From Diaphorobacter limosus (GTDB lineage Bacteria > Pseudomonadota > Gammaproteobacteria > Burkholderiales > Burkholderiaceae_C): a stretch of DNA of 64,000 bases. Where the stretch lies: NCBI RefSeq assembly GCF_033100095.1, contig NZ_CP136921.1, positions 714,501 to 778,500 on the forward strand. Direction: 5' to 3'. The position numbers and the translations under genes were made by a program. Below, one piece after another: positions 49,952-60,060 of this stretch. The notes below the pieces were generated by a model. That model was not told the origin of the DNA. It did no database searches and was given only the letters and a program-made list of their open reading frames with translations. Positions within the stretch are counted from its first letter, which is position 1, and every line of letters starts with the position of its first letter.

Positions 49952-52085
49952 GGGGTCTCCTCGTTTTCAGTGCAATAAGTGACGGTACGAAAAGCTAGCA
50001 CTGGCGCGGAGGTGGTGTTGGTAGATCGTTGATTTCATTGACTTTCCTGTTCACTTTCAAATCTGCGATTCGTGGCGTCAAACCGTGGTCGGTTTCATCC
50101 ATTGGTGCCAGTTATCGATGCATTTGGCCGCGAAGGCAGGATTTGGTCAGCATAGCGGTCAACCGGGAAGCGAAACACACCCCGCAAGTTGATGCTCTCC
50201 AGCCTGGTGGGCGCAATCTTCCCGATCAGTTCCGGTGGAATGACCTGGCGGCGGTTCGACCAGCGATCCAGGGACCGCCTGCATCTGTGAGGTATTCCAC
50301 GCCATCACGATGTTGGCCATCAGGCTCAACGCATCGGCCACAGCCTGCATTTCATCGACACGTTTGGCCTGCGCCGGGCTGATCCGGCCGGTATAAATGG
50401 CGCGCTTGAGGGCGTTAACAGCCTCGCCCCGATTGAGCACCCGGCGCAACTCGTTCCTGAAAGCGTCCTTGACAAAGTAGTCAGCCAAAAACGCCGTACG
50501 CAGCAACCGCCCCAATTGCACGCCAGCCTCATAGATTGGATCGCCCTGGGCGGCAGAACCGAACCGCGCAAGAGCTGCCACCGCACTGGCATGTCCGCTC
50601 ATGACCGAGGCTGCCAGGTGCACCAGACTATCCCAATGCTTTTCGATCAAAGCGACGTCGACATTGGCTTCGCACACCGCAGCGATTTCTGCGGGCACTT
50701 TGGTGCCGCGTGGCACAAAGAGGTGGCGCTGTTTGAGTTCCTTCAACCGCGGGCAAAGATCAAAACCAAGCAAACGGGCAGCTTTGCAATGGCGACGAGC
50801 AACGACCGCACGGGGCGAATTCCATCAATCAATCCCTCGCGACCAGGGAGGCCCTGCTCGGTGGTTTGCGTTTCTGGGTTTCGGTGATCAAGGCTTCAAG
50901 ACGGGCACGCAACTCAGCATCTGGCACCGCACCTTGCGCGCTCAAGGCAACAAGTTCGCCGAGCAGCGTTTTGTACATTGCGGCCCAATTGACGGTAGCG
51001 GGGACATCGGCGGCAGCCTGACGCCACAGATCGGCGATCCGGCGCTGCACCATAAGGATCAACTGGTCTGTGGTGGTGAACAGGCAATACCGAAGAAAGC
51101 ATGCGACCTCCACGGTGCGCGCTGGCTCTTTGATCTTGGCTCCGGCTGAGGGCGGCCTGGAGACAAGTCGGCGCGCGTAGCGGCGCAAGATGAGATCGGG
51201 GATGTCTGCCAGGTGCTTATGAACGTCCAGCGTGTAAAGCAGGTCGATGCGCTCCAGTACCTCGCTGATTTGGCGGGTTGAGTGTTTCGCCGGTGCAGCC
51301 CATAGCCAACTCTGCTGGGTTTGTCCATCTGGGCGCAGCTCTGAAACTGAGGCTCGCCAGCGATCAAGTGTTGCTGGATCAACGCTGGCGGCGATGGCGG
51401 TGCCTGTTTCAACTTCAAACTGGGCAAGTGCCGCCGCAATCAGTGTCCGAATTGCCCGCTCGTGCACGATCACCAGCTTGTTCTTGTACAGCCATTGACG
51501 CGCCCGCACGAGTAGCTGATCGCGGTCGGCGCAGCGCGCCACTTCGTCGCGCAGTTCACGTACCAGTGAGCGGCGCTGGTGCTCGCTCATCCACTGGAAT
51601 CCAGGGTGACCGTGCAGGCTACTTGTTGGTGATCGAATAGCGTGCGCCCGCGTTCATACATGGCTCTCAGCGAGGCGACTTCTGGTGCTGCAATGCCAAG
51701 CTCGTTGCCAAGGTGGCGCCACAAGGCTACTGGAATTACCCGAAAGGCACCGAGCAAACGCCCACTCATGCGCAGGAAACCAATATGGAGCGCCAGACCA
51801 AGCTTGTGGGAATCACCTCGGCGTGCATTGATTGCGTCGCGCTCGGCACCATCGAAGGTGAAAAATGCCTTCATCTCGAAGTCGCTGATATCGCGGGGGA
51901 GCCCACGCATCCCCAAAAACGTTGTGTGCCAACCCTGCATCGTGAACCTCAAAAGTGGGAGGCCACCATACCCGTTTACAAAGCGAACAGGAAAGTCAAT
52001 GAAATCAACGGTCTACCCAGACCACCCCCGCGCCAGTGCTAGCTTTGCGTACCGTCACTTATTGCACTGAAAACGAGGAGACCCC
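49952..52085 (-). mobile_element. IS1071, internally deleted
   Basis: Both ends carry the long IS1071 inverted repeat, GGGGTCTCCTCGTTTTCAG at 49952 and its complement ending at 52085. The repeats run for roughly 110 bp with some differences at the inner side. The length is 2.13 kb against about 3.2 kb normally. There is no 5-bp duplication (TTGTA left, CATAT right), so flanking DNA was rearranged. IS1071 is a Tn3-family element common around catabolic genes in Comamonadaceae. Confidence 0.9.
50098..51952 (-). pseudogene. tnpA: IS1071 transposase remnant
   Basis: The N-terminal part starts at 51952 (MRFTMQGWHTTFLGMRGLPRD) and shifts frame near 51590 into MSEHQRRSLVRELRDEVARC. It continues to PPSRASLV near 50829. 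The next recognisable part is LLGFDLCPRLKELKQRHLFVP from 50773, so about 330 residues with the DDE core are deleted. A further shift occurs near 50270 after MAWNTSQMQAV. Confidence 0.88.
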
Positions 52086-52088
52086 CAT

Positions 52089-53152
52089 ATGGACAAGGCA
52101 GGCCTGCACATCGGTGCCATCGCCTTCATTCACCGATTCGGCTCCAGCCTCAATGAACACGTCCACTTCCACGTTTGTGTGGTGGACGGGGTGTTTGAGG
52201 AAGTGGCAGGCGAGGGCAGCGCTGATGCCGCAATGCAAGTCTCTGCGTCAGGTGTCGTATTCCACCCTGCCACCGGCATCGATGCGACACCCGTGGCACA
52301 AGTGCAGACCACACTGCAAAAACGTATCCTGCGCGCCTTTGTGGGCCGCGGGCAGCTGGAGAACTTCGAGGCAAAAGAGATGCTGGGGTACAAACACAGC
52401 GGTTTCTCGGTGGATGCCGGGGTGTGCATTGAATCCCACGACCGTCCAGGCCTTGAGCGGCTCTTGCGCTATTGCGCCCGCCCACCCTTTGCGATGGACA
52501 GGCTGCGCAAAGAGGGAAGCAAACTGGTGTACCGCTGCGGCAAGCAGCGCAGCGAACCCACCAGCGACAAGCGCGGTGCCAAGGTTGATGAGCTGCACCT
52601 CACACCGCTGGAGCTGATCGACCGCATTGCCGCGCTGGTTCCCCCGCCACGCACCCACCGGCACCGCTATTTTGGCGTGTTGGCACCCAACTCGCCGCTC
52701 AGGGCTGCGGTGACGGCGCTGGCGACACCGGCGCAAGCCGCTCCCGTGCTGGGCGCGTCGATCAGCACGGGGGAGTGCGCGCCTGGTGTGGTACCGATGA
52801 GCAGCGCGCTGCCATCCCAGAGCGAGCCGGTGCTGCCCAAGCGTGCAGCGCACTACCTGTGGGCGGTGCTGATCGCCCGCATCTACGAGGTGTTCCCCTC
52901 TTGTGTCCGCTGTGTGGCGGGCATATGCGCATCATCGCGTTCATTACGCACAGCGCTGACATCCGGCACATCCTGGGTAACATCGGGGCAGATTCAGAGC
53001 CACCCCGCATCTCCCCGGCGCGCGGGCCACCGCTGTGGGATGACTGTAGTGATGCGCAGATGGATGACGGGGCGCAAACCGAGCCAGCAGACTGGGACCT
53101 AGCGGCGCAACCGGCACCGGACTTTGAGGTCGATCAGCGCATCAGTTGGTGA
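52089..53152 (+). pseudogene. IS91-like transposase fragment
   Basis: It starts at the IS1071 border without a native N-terminus. GAIAFIHRFGSSLNEHVHFHVCVVDGVFE is the HUH-type (HVHFHV) motif of IS91/IS801 transposases. The frame breaks near 52900 (YEVFP, then LLCPLCGGHMRIIAFITHSADI in another frame), ending at 53152. The upstream zinc-binding and tyrosine parts are incomplete. Confidence 0.85.
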
Positions 53153-53914
53153 ATGAACAAAGCGGCGATTTTGACTTGCCGCGAACTGGCTCTGCGCCCG
53201 GTACACGCCGAGCGCCGCAAATCACTCTCCTGAACGCCAAACCCTGGTGGTGAACCTGACACCTGGGCGGGAAAATCGAGTGTCTCAGCCGGCTTGATGG
53301 CGCTTCCGCGGTGCGATACTTGGCCTCATGCGGTTAAAACGCCTATCCGTTGCCCAATAGGTAGCTAACTTATTAATTTAACAAAAGTGACGTGTGTCGT
53401 TCTGCAGGGCATGCTGTTCCCCAACCCTGGAAAACCTATCCTCTTTAACACGTCAAAGTCGATTGATAGGCTTGCTGCAACAGCTATCTGCCCGGTTGAA
53501 GTCGAAGATCGATGTATCTGTAGGGTTTGGAAATAAATGCGGGCGCCCACCGCACTCACGGCTCAGTTACCATTCTTTGTGCATCGCGGCCGCGCGGCTA
53601 GTTGGTAGCTGTTCTAAGCCTAGTCAGTGCCGCCCTTCGCCCCAAGCCCCATAGTCAGATTTGAGAAATGACAGTAGGCGATGCCGCAACGCGCTTCATC
53701 GACCTATGTAAAACGACTCCTTTATCGAAATAGTGCACTCATCGCTCTCCACGGCGATCCCTTCATCGCGAATTGCACCGCCCAAGACGATCTGCACTGA
53801 AATCAATACTTTCTGATGCCTCTTGATTAGAGATGCCAGCCATAATCATCTCATCGCCAACGCATACGGCGTTCGGCAGCCAACACACTCTCACTCACTA
53901 CTGGAAGCTCAGAC
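53153..53914. other. Intergenic region at border of lower-GC cargo
   Basis: I see no gene in about 760 bp. Composition shifts from GC-rich to about balanced between 53330 and 53400. The last 150 bases should hold the promoter of the DUF417 gene. Confidence 0.5.
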
Positions 53915-54433
53915 ATGAAAACCATAGGCATTGAAAACTCGAAGTCCAGCGTACAGGCCCACTTAACGCTTGGAACCAAAACTATGGGGCTAGGTATCTA
54001 TGGCGCGTACTTGGCTCTCGCTATTATTTACTTCTGGTTCGGCGGCATGAAATTTACCCACTACGAGGCCGAGGGCCTGGTTCCACTGGTGAGCAACAGC
54101 CCGCTTTTGGGATGGGTGTATAGCATTTTTTCGGTCGACATGTTCTCCAGCCTGCTCGGCATACTAGAGATTTCGATCGGCACTCTGATCGCAGGCCGCA
54201 TGCTGTCACCCAAACTATCCGTGGTAGGAGGCGCTCTGTCTGCAGGCCTGTTCTTCACAACCCTTAGCTTTATGTTTTCCACTCCGGGCGTCATTGAGCC
54301 TAGTTTAGGGTTTCCGGCGATTTCCGTTGCGCCAGGTCAGTTTCTGCTTAAAGACTTAGGGTTGCTTGCTGTTTCGATATTTGTGGCAGGCCATTCGCTG
54401 GTTGAACTGGAAAAACGTAAAATTAATGCATAA
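53915..54433 (+). CDS. DUF417 (RclC/YkgB-like) membrane protein
   Basis: The 172-residue protein has four hydrophobic segments. GIYGAYLALAIIYFWFGGMKFTHYEAEGLVPLVSNSPLL is the characteristic DUF417 start, with FPAISVAPGQFLLKDLGLLA near the end. In E. coli the homologue RclC belongs to the reactive chlorine resistance operon. Its convergent neighbour is an AraC regulator with RclR-like cysteines, which supports that link. Confidence 0.88.
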   Translation: MKTIGIENSKSSVQAHLTLGTKTMGLGIYGAYLALAIIYFWFGGMKFTHYEAEGLVPLVSNSPLLGWVYSIFSVDMFSSLLGILEISIGTLIAGRMLSPKLSVVGGALSAGLFFTTLSFMFSTPGVIEPSLGFPAISVAPGQFLLKDLGLLAVSIFVAGHSLVELEKRKINA

Positions 54434-54462
54434 TTTTTTCAATGGCTTAAGGCAGTAATGCC

Positions 54463-55308
54463 TTAGGCCTTTTTGCCGTCATTTTCCCCCGCCAGATCTT
54501 TCAACCAGTCACGAGGGCTCAACCCCGTCTTGCGTCTAAATGCGCGAGACAGCGCCGAAGGACTTTCGTAGCCGACTTGAGCTGCAATCAGCGTAATCGA
54601 GCGCCCTTCTCGCATCAGCTTCTGAGCCAGGCTAACTCGCCAACTCAACAAATAATCAGCAGGCGTCTGTCCGATGACACTCTTGAAATGCACGGCATAC
54701 GCAGCGCGTGACATATTTGACTCACTGGCCAGCTCTGCTATTGACCAGGCATGTTCCGGGGAGTTGTGCATCTGTAAAAGCGATCGGGCAAGCCGCATGT
54801 CGGCCAGTCCAGCCATCATTCCGGTGCGCAACTGGTGATGATCGAGCAGGTAACGGAGCAACAGAATGATTAGGAGCTCAAATAAGCGCTCAAGCGCGGC
54901 TTCCCTTCCACAATGCACATTTGCCGCCTCGGCGAACATCCACTCCAACGTGTCTGCCAGCATGGGCAGATCATCGAGTGCGAGCACCAAACAGTCCGGT
55001 AATGAAGCCGACAAAGGATTATCAATTCCGCCCTCAAACTCCATGGAAGCACACAACAACTTTGCGCCATCGGACTCACCCGCAAACAATTGATGCTTGG
55101 CGGGGCGTGGCATAAAAATCAAGCTAGGGCGAGTGAGCTGCAAATCCTTGCGATCGGGACCAAGCAACGTCACGCTGCCGGCCTGAAGCAGATGGATATA
55201 ACCTCGCCGCTCGGCGCCATCGTAAGATGCAGAGCCGCATAGGTCGCCGTCATAGAACAGATTGGCCCGCACGCCGAACCGCGAGAGCAAATTAGACAAA
55301 CGATCCAT
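54463..55308 (-). CDS. AraC-family regulator, RclR-like
   Basis: The 281-residue protein has an N-terminal cupin domain (residues 15-190) and a C-terminal AraC double HTH (IAELASESNMSRAAYAVHFKSVIGQTPADYLLSWRV...SITLIAAQVGYESPSALSRAFRRKTGLSPRDW). Cysteines at 24 and 86 lie close to Cys21 and Cys89, which sense hypochlorous acid in E. coli RclR. It is convergent with the DUF417 gene, 29 bp apart. Confidence 0.8.
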   Translation of the reverse strand: MDRLSNLLSRFGVRANLFYDGDLCGSASYDGAERRGYIHLLQAGSVTLLGPDRKDLQLTRPSLIFMPRPAKHQLFAGESDGAKLLCASMEFEGGIDNPLSASLPDCLVLALDDLPMLADTLEWMFAEAANVHCGREAALERLFELLIILLLRYLLDHHQLRTGMMAGLADMRLARSLLQMHNSPEHAWSIAELASESNMSRAAYAVHFKSVIGQTPADYLLSWRVSLAQKLMREGRSITLIAAQVGYESPSALSRAFRRKTGLSPRDWLKDLAGENDGKKA

Positions 55309-55449
55309 TGGCCGATCCTTGACGAGTCAGAACGCACAGACCATACCATCTGCGTTGTCGTTCAGTGCCTGTAGCGAACATGCCGGCGTAAATCAGCCAA
55401 CGGATAAAGTGATCACTGAGCAGCTCAGCCTCCCTTTCCAGTTCGGCTG

Positions 55450-56506
55450 GGCTTTGTTGCACAAAGCCAGTCCGCTGAGCTGGTAGCCTCGAGACATGAG
55501 TGAACCGAAGGGGTCCAAGGCCCGCTACAAGACCACCAACTGGGCAGAGTACAACGCCGCGCTCAAAGCCCGAGGGTCGCTGACAATCTGGCTGGACAAA
55601 GGCATGCAGTGGTACGCCCCATCCAGCGGCAAACGCGGGCGCCAGCACATCTTCTCCAACGCAGCCATCCAGTTCTGTCTGGGCATCAAGTGCCTGTTCG
55701 GTCTGGCCCTGCGTCAAAGCCTGGGCATGGTTGAAAGCCTGCTGCGTCTGGCAGGCCTGGACTGGCGGGTGCCCGACTACAGCACCGTGTGCCGACGCCA
55801 GAAGACTTTGCAGGTACAACTGCCCTACCGAGCCAGTACCACCGCACTGGAACTGCTGGTGGACAGCACCGGCATTCAGTTCCTTGGCGAAGGCGAATGG
55901 AAACGCAAGAAGCACGGTGCCGAGTACCGGCGCCAGTGGCGCAAGGTGCACCTGGGTATTGATGCCCACACGTTGGAGATCCGGGCCATCGAGGTGACCG
56001 ACAACAGCGTGGGCGATGCGCCCATGCTGCTCGAGTTGCTGGAGCAGATACCACCCGATGAGCCGATTGCCAGCGTCAGTGGGGACGGTGCCTACGACAC
56101 CAAGGCGTGCCATGCGGCGATTGCCCAGCGAAATGCGCAGGCGGTGATCCCCCCGCGCAAGAACGCCCAGACGTGGAAGGCGACCCTGGTGGGAGCGCAT
56201 GCGCGCAACGAAGCGCTGCGAGCCTGTGACAGATTGGGGCGCAGCATCGGCTTTGTTGCACAAGTCGGAAGGCAGACGAGATTACCCCAGCCCCAGACGC
56301 AGCTATGCCATGGCACCCACGGGCACCGTGCTCGGGCGCCCGAGTTGCGTGAAACGGTTGAGCAGAGCCACACGCACATGCAACTCCACCACCTGCCGCT
56401 CAAACGTGCGCGCCATCACCCGTTGGCCCAGGCGTTTGAAGCAGTGCATCTTGGTCTCCACCAGACTTCTGCGGTGATAGCCGCTCCACTTTTTCCAGAT
56501 GCTGCG
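55450..56506 (+). mobile_element. IS903-type (IS5-family) element A with inverted right part
   Basis: The left end GGCTTTGTTGCACAA is at 55450. The right 250 bp (56249-56497) are inverted in place. The inverted block begins with the element's own right end, GGCTTTGTTGCACAAG at 56249. The block is flanked by CGCAGCATC (56240-56248) and its reverse complement GATGCTGCG (56498-56506), a 9-bp target duplication in inverted orientation. Confidence 0.88.
55496..56498 (+). pseudogene. IS903-type transposase of element A, disrupted by inversion
   Basis: The plus-strand frame MSEPKGSKARYKTTNWAEYNAALK runs to RLGRSI at 56248. The remaining residues (WKKWSGYHRRSLVETKMHCFKRLGQ...VPVGAMA) are on the minus strand, 56498 down to 56303. 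Two catalytic acidic residues lie in LVDSTGIQFLGEG and SGDGAYDTKA; the glutamate of RRSLVETKMH is in the inverted part. The gene is inactive. Confidence 0.88.
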
Positions 56507-57554
56507 GGCTTTGTTGCACAAACCAGAAGCGAGCCGAGATAACCCCAGCCCCAGACGCAGCTACGCCACAGCAGGCACAGGCACCGTTGCCGGGCGCCCA
56601 AGTTGTGTGAAGCGGTTGAGCAAAGCCACCCGCACATGCAGTTCTGTGACCTGGCGCTCAAACGTTCGCGCCATCACCCGCTCGCCCAAGCGCTTGAAGC
56701 AATGCATCTTGGTTTCCACCAGGCTTCTTCGGTGATAACCGCTCCACTTCTTCCAGATACGGCGCCCCAGCCTTTGGCAAGCTCGCAGGGCTTCGTTGCG
56801 CCCGCCCGCTCCCTCCAGCGTTTGTCTCCAAGGCCTTGCATTCTTGCGCGGGGGAATCACCGCCTGCGCACCTCTTTGCGCTATCGCCGCGTGGCACCCC
56901 TTTGTGTCGTAGGCTCCATCCCCACCGACACTTGCCACCGGCTCATCGAGCGGTATCTGGGCCAACAGTTCGGGCAGCATGGGAGCATCGCCCACGCTGT
57001 TGTCTGTGACTTCAATGGCCCGAATCTCCAGCGTGTGGGCATCAATGCCCAGGTGCACCTTGCGCCATTGCCGCCGATATTCGGCTCCGTGCTTCTTGCG
57101 TTTCCATTCCCCTTCACCCAGGAACTTGATGCCCGTACTGTCCACCAGCAAATCCAGCGCTGTGGCGCTGCGCTGGTAAGGAAGCTGCACCTGCAGCGTC
57201 CTCTGACGGCGACTGATGGTGCTGAAATCGGGAACCCGCCAATTCAGCCCCGCCAGACGCAGCAGGCTCTGAATCAGTCCCAGGCTCTGGCGCAGTGCCA
57301 AGCCAAACAGGCACTTGATGCTCAGGCAAAACTGGATGGCCGCATCCGTGAACGTCTGCTGGCGACCCCGTTTGCCACTGGCAGGTGCGTACCACTGCAT
57401 GTCTTTGTCCAGCCAGATCGTCAGCGCCCCTCTGACCTTGAGTGCGGCGTTGTACGCAGCCCAGTTGGTTGTCTTGTAGCGGGTCTTAGGCCCTTGGGGT
57501 TCATTCATGCGCCGAGGTTACCAGTGCAATGGGGCTGGTTTGTGCAACAAAGCC
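56507..57554 (-). mobile_element. IS903-type (IS5-family) element B
   Basis: The ends are GGCTTTGTTGCACAAACCAG at 56507 and the complementary TGTGCAACAAAGCC ending at 57554. The length is 1,048 bp. It lies directly next to the 9-bp scar of element A and is in opposite orientation to A. A and B are related but clearly not identical. No direct duplication surrounds B. Confidence 0.9.
56561..57508 (-). CDS. IS903-type transposase of element B
   Basis: The intact 315-residue DDE transposase starts MNEPQGPKTRYKTTNWAAYN. Motifs: LLVDSTGIKFLGEGEWKRKKHG, SVGGDGAYDTKGCHA, and the YHRRSLVETKMHCFKRLG signature with the catalytic Glu. It could act on the ends of A as well, since they match. Confidence 0.93.
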   Translation of the reverse strand: MNEPQGPKTRYKTTNWAAYNAALKVRGALTIWLDKDMQWYAPASGKRGRQQTFTDAAIQFCLSIKCLFGLALRQSLGLIQSLLRLAGLNWRVPDFSTISRRQRTLQVQLPYQRSATALDLLVDSTGIKFLGEGEWKRKKHGAEYRRQWRKVHLGIDAHTLEIRAIEVTDNSVGDAPMLPELLAQIPLDEPVASVGGDGAYDTKGCHAAIAQRGAQAVIPPRKNARPWRQTLEGAGGRNEALRACQRLGRRIWKKWSGYHRRSLVETKMHCFKRLGERVMARTFERQVTELHVRVALLNRFTQLGRPATVPVPAVA

Positions 57555-57574
57555 CTTGTGGCTTATGCTGTTTG

Positions 57575-57586
57575 GGGGTAACGCCA
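57575..57586 (+). repeat. 12-bp direct repeat, left copy
   Basis: GGGGTAACGCCA lies 20 bp after element B and 9 bp before the haloacid gene cluster. An identical string is at 62516-62527. Confidence 0.6.
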
Positions 57587-57595
57587 ATTTGTCAT

Positions 57596-58402
57596 CTAAG
57601 CAACGCGACCCAGCGCCCTAGATAATGTTGATGGGCTGGAATAACCAGTTCGCGTTGCAATTTGCTTCAACCCGATACCGGTGTCAACCAATTGCCGCGC
57701 AATAGCTAACCTCAAGTTTTCTAAATACTTTCCTGGTGATACCTGCATCACTTCCTTGAAGTAATTGGCAAATGATGTTCGCGACATTCCAGCCAAGTTA
57801 GCCAAACTTTCCAAGGTCCAAGGATGGGCTGGCTTGGAATGCATCGCTACCAAACTTTTAGCAATCCGCGGATCTGACAAAGCCTGAAACAACCCTGTGG
57901 ATTGTTGTGGTCGAGAAGTCAGGTGTCGCATCAAGCTAACCAACAAAATATCGCCTGCCCGATTCATGAAGAAGGGTTGTCCACAACGACTGGCCTGCAT
58001 TTCGTTTGCAATCAGCATCATGACTTGCACCAACGATGGATCAGCATCCTTCATGACGATTGAGATTGGCTTAGATTGCTCCGCTAAGAAGCTAGGCCCC
58101 ATTGGCCCATCAAAGACAACATCAAAGCTCATGCAGCACTGCTGATCTGCTTGCAGAAGATTCTCAAAATAGCTCGCCGCAGGGCAAACCAACAATGACA
58201 AGGCGTCCTGCTGAATACCCGAGAAACTGTCGGTTGGATGATCAGATGTCCCCGTCTTGATGATGTGCAGCGAAAACCCGTCTGGCTTAGTTGCCAAGGT
58301 TACTTTCGGACTAAGTCCCTCAAGCAAGGCGGTGAGTCGATCTAAGCGCGGAGCGTCCATTTGTACGAATTGCAAATTTATATGTACGAATTGTTGCACC
58401 AA
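57596..58402 (-). CDS. AraC-family regulator of the haloacid cluster
   Basis: The protein is up to 268 residues. A second start at 58360 (MDAPRLDRLTALLEGLSPKV) is more likely by homology. It has an N-terminal cupin domain and C-terminal HTH (LESLANLAGMSRTSFANYFKEVMQVSPGKYLENLRLAIARQLV...IATRTGYSSPSTLSRALGR). It is divergent from the transporter operon, which it probably controls; the 50-bp gap holds the operator. Confidence 0.85.
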   Translation of the reverse strand: MVQQFVHINLQFVQMDAPRLDRLTALLEGLSPKVTLATKPDGFSLHIIKTGTSDHPTDSFSGIQQDALSLLVCPAASYFENLLQADQQCCMSFDVVFDGPMGPSFLAEQSKPISIVMKDADPSLVQVMMLIANEMQASRCGQPFFMNRAGDILLVSLMRHLTSRPQQSTGLFQALSDPRIAKSLVAMHSKPAHPWTLESLANLAGMSRTSFANYFKEVMQVSPGKYLENLRLAIARQLVDTGIGLKQIATRTGYSSPSTLSRALGRVA

Positions 58403-58453
58403 GTGCAGGATACTGCAATCTGTTCTAGTTTTTCACGTAACAAGTGAGGGCAC

Positions 58454-59329
58454 ATGTTTTCAAAAATCGCATCCATCACGCTGCCAATTTTTACCCTTGT
58501 GCTGGTTGGTTTTCTCTACAGCCGACGCGTCAAACCGGACCTAGGGGGAGCCAACAAACTGGTGGTGGACATCGCACTGCCTATTTTGATTTTTATCTCG
58601 TTGTCCGCTAAATCATTCGATCCCATTTCTGCCATGTCTTTCACTGGGGCATCGATCGTGTTGATTCTTCTGACTGGCCTGATCGCTTGGCCATTCGCAA
58701 AATTCTCAGGCGCATCAGTGCAAGCATTTTTGCCGTGTGCCATGTTCACTAATGTTGGTCCAATTGGCATTCCCTTGATTGCACTTGCCTATGGACCCGA
58801 GGGCATGGCTCCCGCGGTCGTTTTGTTGGTGATTTCTAATATCCTGCATTTCACGCTTGGTGCTGGCGTGATGAGCGGCAAAGTTGACTGGCGGATGGTT
58901 TATGCCAACCCACTTGTTTGGTCAACCGTATTGGGTGTTGCTAGTTCTCAATTGCAGATAACACTTCCGGAGTGGGTTCAAACATCCTGCACCATGATTG
59001 GCAGTGTACTGGTCCCGATGATGTTGATGTCACTCGGAGCAAGACTTGCCAGCAGTCAAGTGGCGGACGCATGGGTAGGTGTTCGCTCAGGCGTGCTTAT
59101 TTTGATCATCAGGCTTGCTGCTGTACTTTTGGCCCTTTGGTTCATTCCATTGGAAGGACTAGAGCGTGGGGCATTGATCCTTTTTGCATGCTTGCCATCG
59201 GCAGTCTTCAATTTCATGCTTGCAGACAAATTTCAGGTGGAGCCTAACAAGGTGGCTTCCACAGTCATCGTTGGACATTTACTGAGTCTGGCTTTTCTGC
59301 CACTCGGGATTTGGCTGGCATTCATTTAA
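58454..59329 (+). CDS. AEC-family transporter
   Basis: The 291-residue protein has about ten hydrophobic segments. MFSKIASITLPIFTLVLVGFLYSRRVKPDLGGANKLVVDIALP and TNVGPIGIPLIALAYG are typical of auxin/malonate efflux carriers. It is first in an operon with glutathione transferases and a haloacid dehalogenase. It could move organic or halogenated acids across the membrane; the substrate is inferred. Confidence 0.88.
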   Translation: MFSKIASITLPIFTLVLVGFLYSRRVKPDLGGANKLVVDIALPILIFISLSAKSFDPISAMSFTGASIVLILLTGLIAWPFAKFSGASVQAFLPCAMFTNVGPIGIPLIALAYGPEGMAPAVVLLVISNILHFTLGAGVMSGKVDWRMVYANPLVWSTVLGVASSQLQITLPEWVQTSCTMIGSVLVPMMLMSLGARLASSQVADAWVGVRSGVLILIIRLAAVLLALWFIPLEGLERGALILFACLPSAVFNFMLADKFQVEPNKVASTVIVGHLLSLAFLPLGIWLAFI

Positions 59330-59361
59330 GTTTTTCATTCATAAGCAAAAAGGAGTTCATC

Positions 59362-60057
59362 TTGATCAAGTTTTATTTCCATCCTTCGCCCAACCCTTTA
59401 AAGATTGCCCTGTACCTTGAAGAGACAGGAGAGCCCTATGAGCTCATTCCTGTCGACACACGTAAAGGCGAACAGCACTCAGATAGCTTTAAGGTCATCA
59501 ACCCGAACGCGAAGACGCCAGCCATGCTTGACGACGACATTCGAGTTTTTGATAGCAATGCGATGTTGCTTTATTTGGGCGAAAAGATTGGCAAGTTTGT
59601 GCCTGTAGGGACGCCAAAGAACAAAGCTGAGATGTATTCATGGCTGATGTTTGTAGCCACAGGTATTGGCCCTTACTGTGGTCAGGCTGTCCACTTCAAG
59701 CACTTCGCTCCAGAGCCCAAAGAATACGCAGTGAACCGCTATGACTTTGAAGCATGGCGTCATTGGAACCTCATCAACGACCACTTGGCACATCAGCCGT
59801 ACATGATGGGCAATGATTACTCAATAGTGGACATGTCGGTATGGGGCTGGGCTCGCGTCGTCCCCTTTGTATTGGGTGCTGATGCTTGGGAAAAACTGCC
59901 GCACGTTAAACGCTTGCTTGATGAAATCAACGCACGTCCTGCGGCGCAACGAGCAGAAGCCTTGAAGACCAAGTTTGCTTTCAAAACCGAAATGGATGAA
60001 GACGCACGCAAAAAGCTGTTCCCATCTAACGAGCGCCTGAAAGCCTCTGGAGTGTGA
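59362..60057 (+). CDS. Glutathione S-transferase-like protein A
   Basis: The protein is about 231 residues from TTG 59362, preceded by AAGGAG with good spacing; an in-frame ATG at 59311 lies inside the transporter gene. Thioredoxin-like N-terminal domain (IKFYFHPSPNPLKIALYLEETG; NPNAKTPAMLDDDIRVFDSNAMLLYL) and helical C-terminal domain (YSIVDMSVWGWARVVPF). The SPNPxK active-site loop suggests a Ser/Asn-type GST like YfcG/YghU. It probably handles glutathione-dependent dehalogenation or detoxification. Confidence 0.88.
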   Translation: MIKFYFHPSPNPLKIALYLEETGEPYELIPVDTRKGEQHSDSFKVINPNAKTPAMLDDDIRVFDSNAMLLYLGEKIGKFVPVGTPKNKAEMYSWLMFVATGIGPYCGQAVHFKHFAPEPKEYAVNRYDFEAWRHWNLINDHLAHQPYMMGNDYSIVDMSVWGWARVVPFVLGADAWEKLPHVKRLLDEINARPAAQRAEALKTKFAFKTEMDEDARKKLFPSNERLKASGV

Positions 60058-60060
60058 GGC

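Noticed and set aside
53365..53559. 65-codon minus-strand frame in the 53.2-53.9 kb gap
   Set aside because: No family resemblance, no ribosome site, AT/GC transition zone; likely chance.
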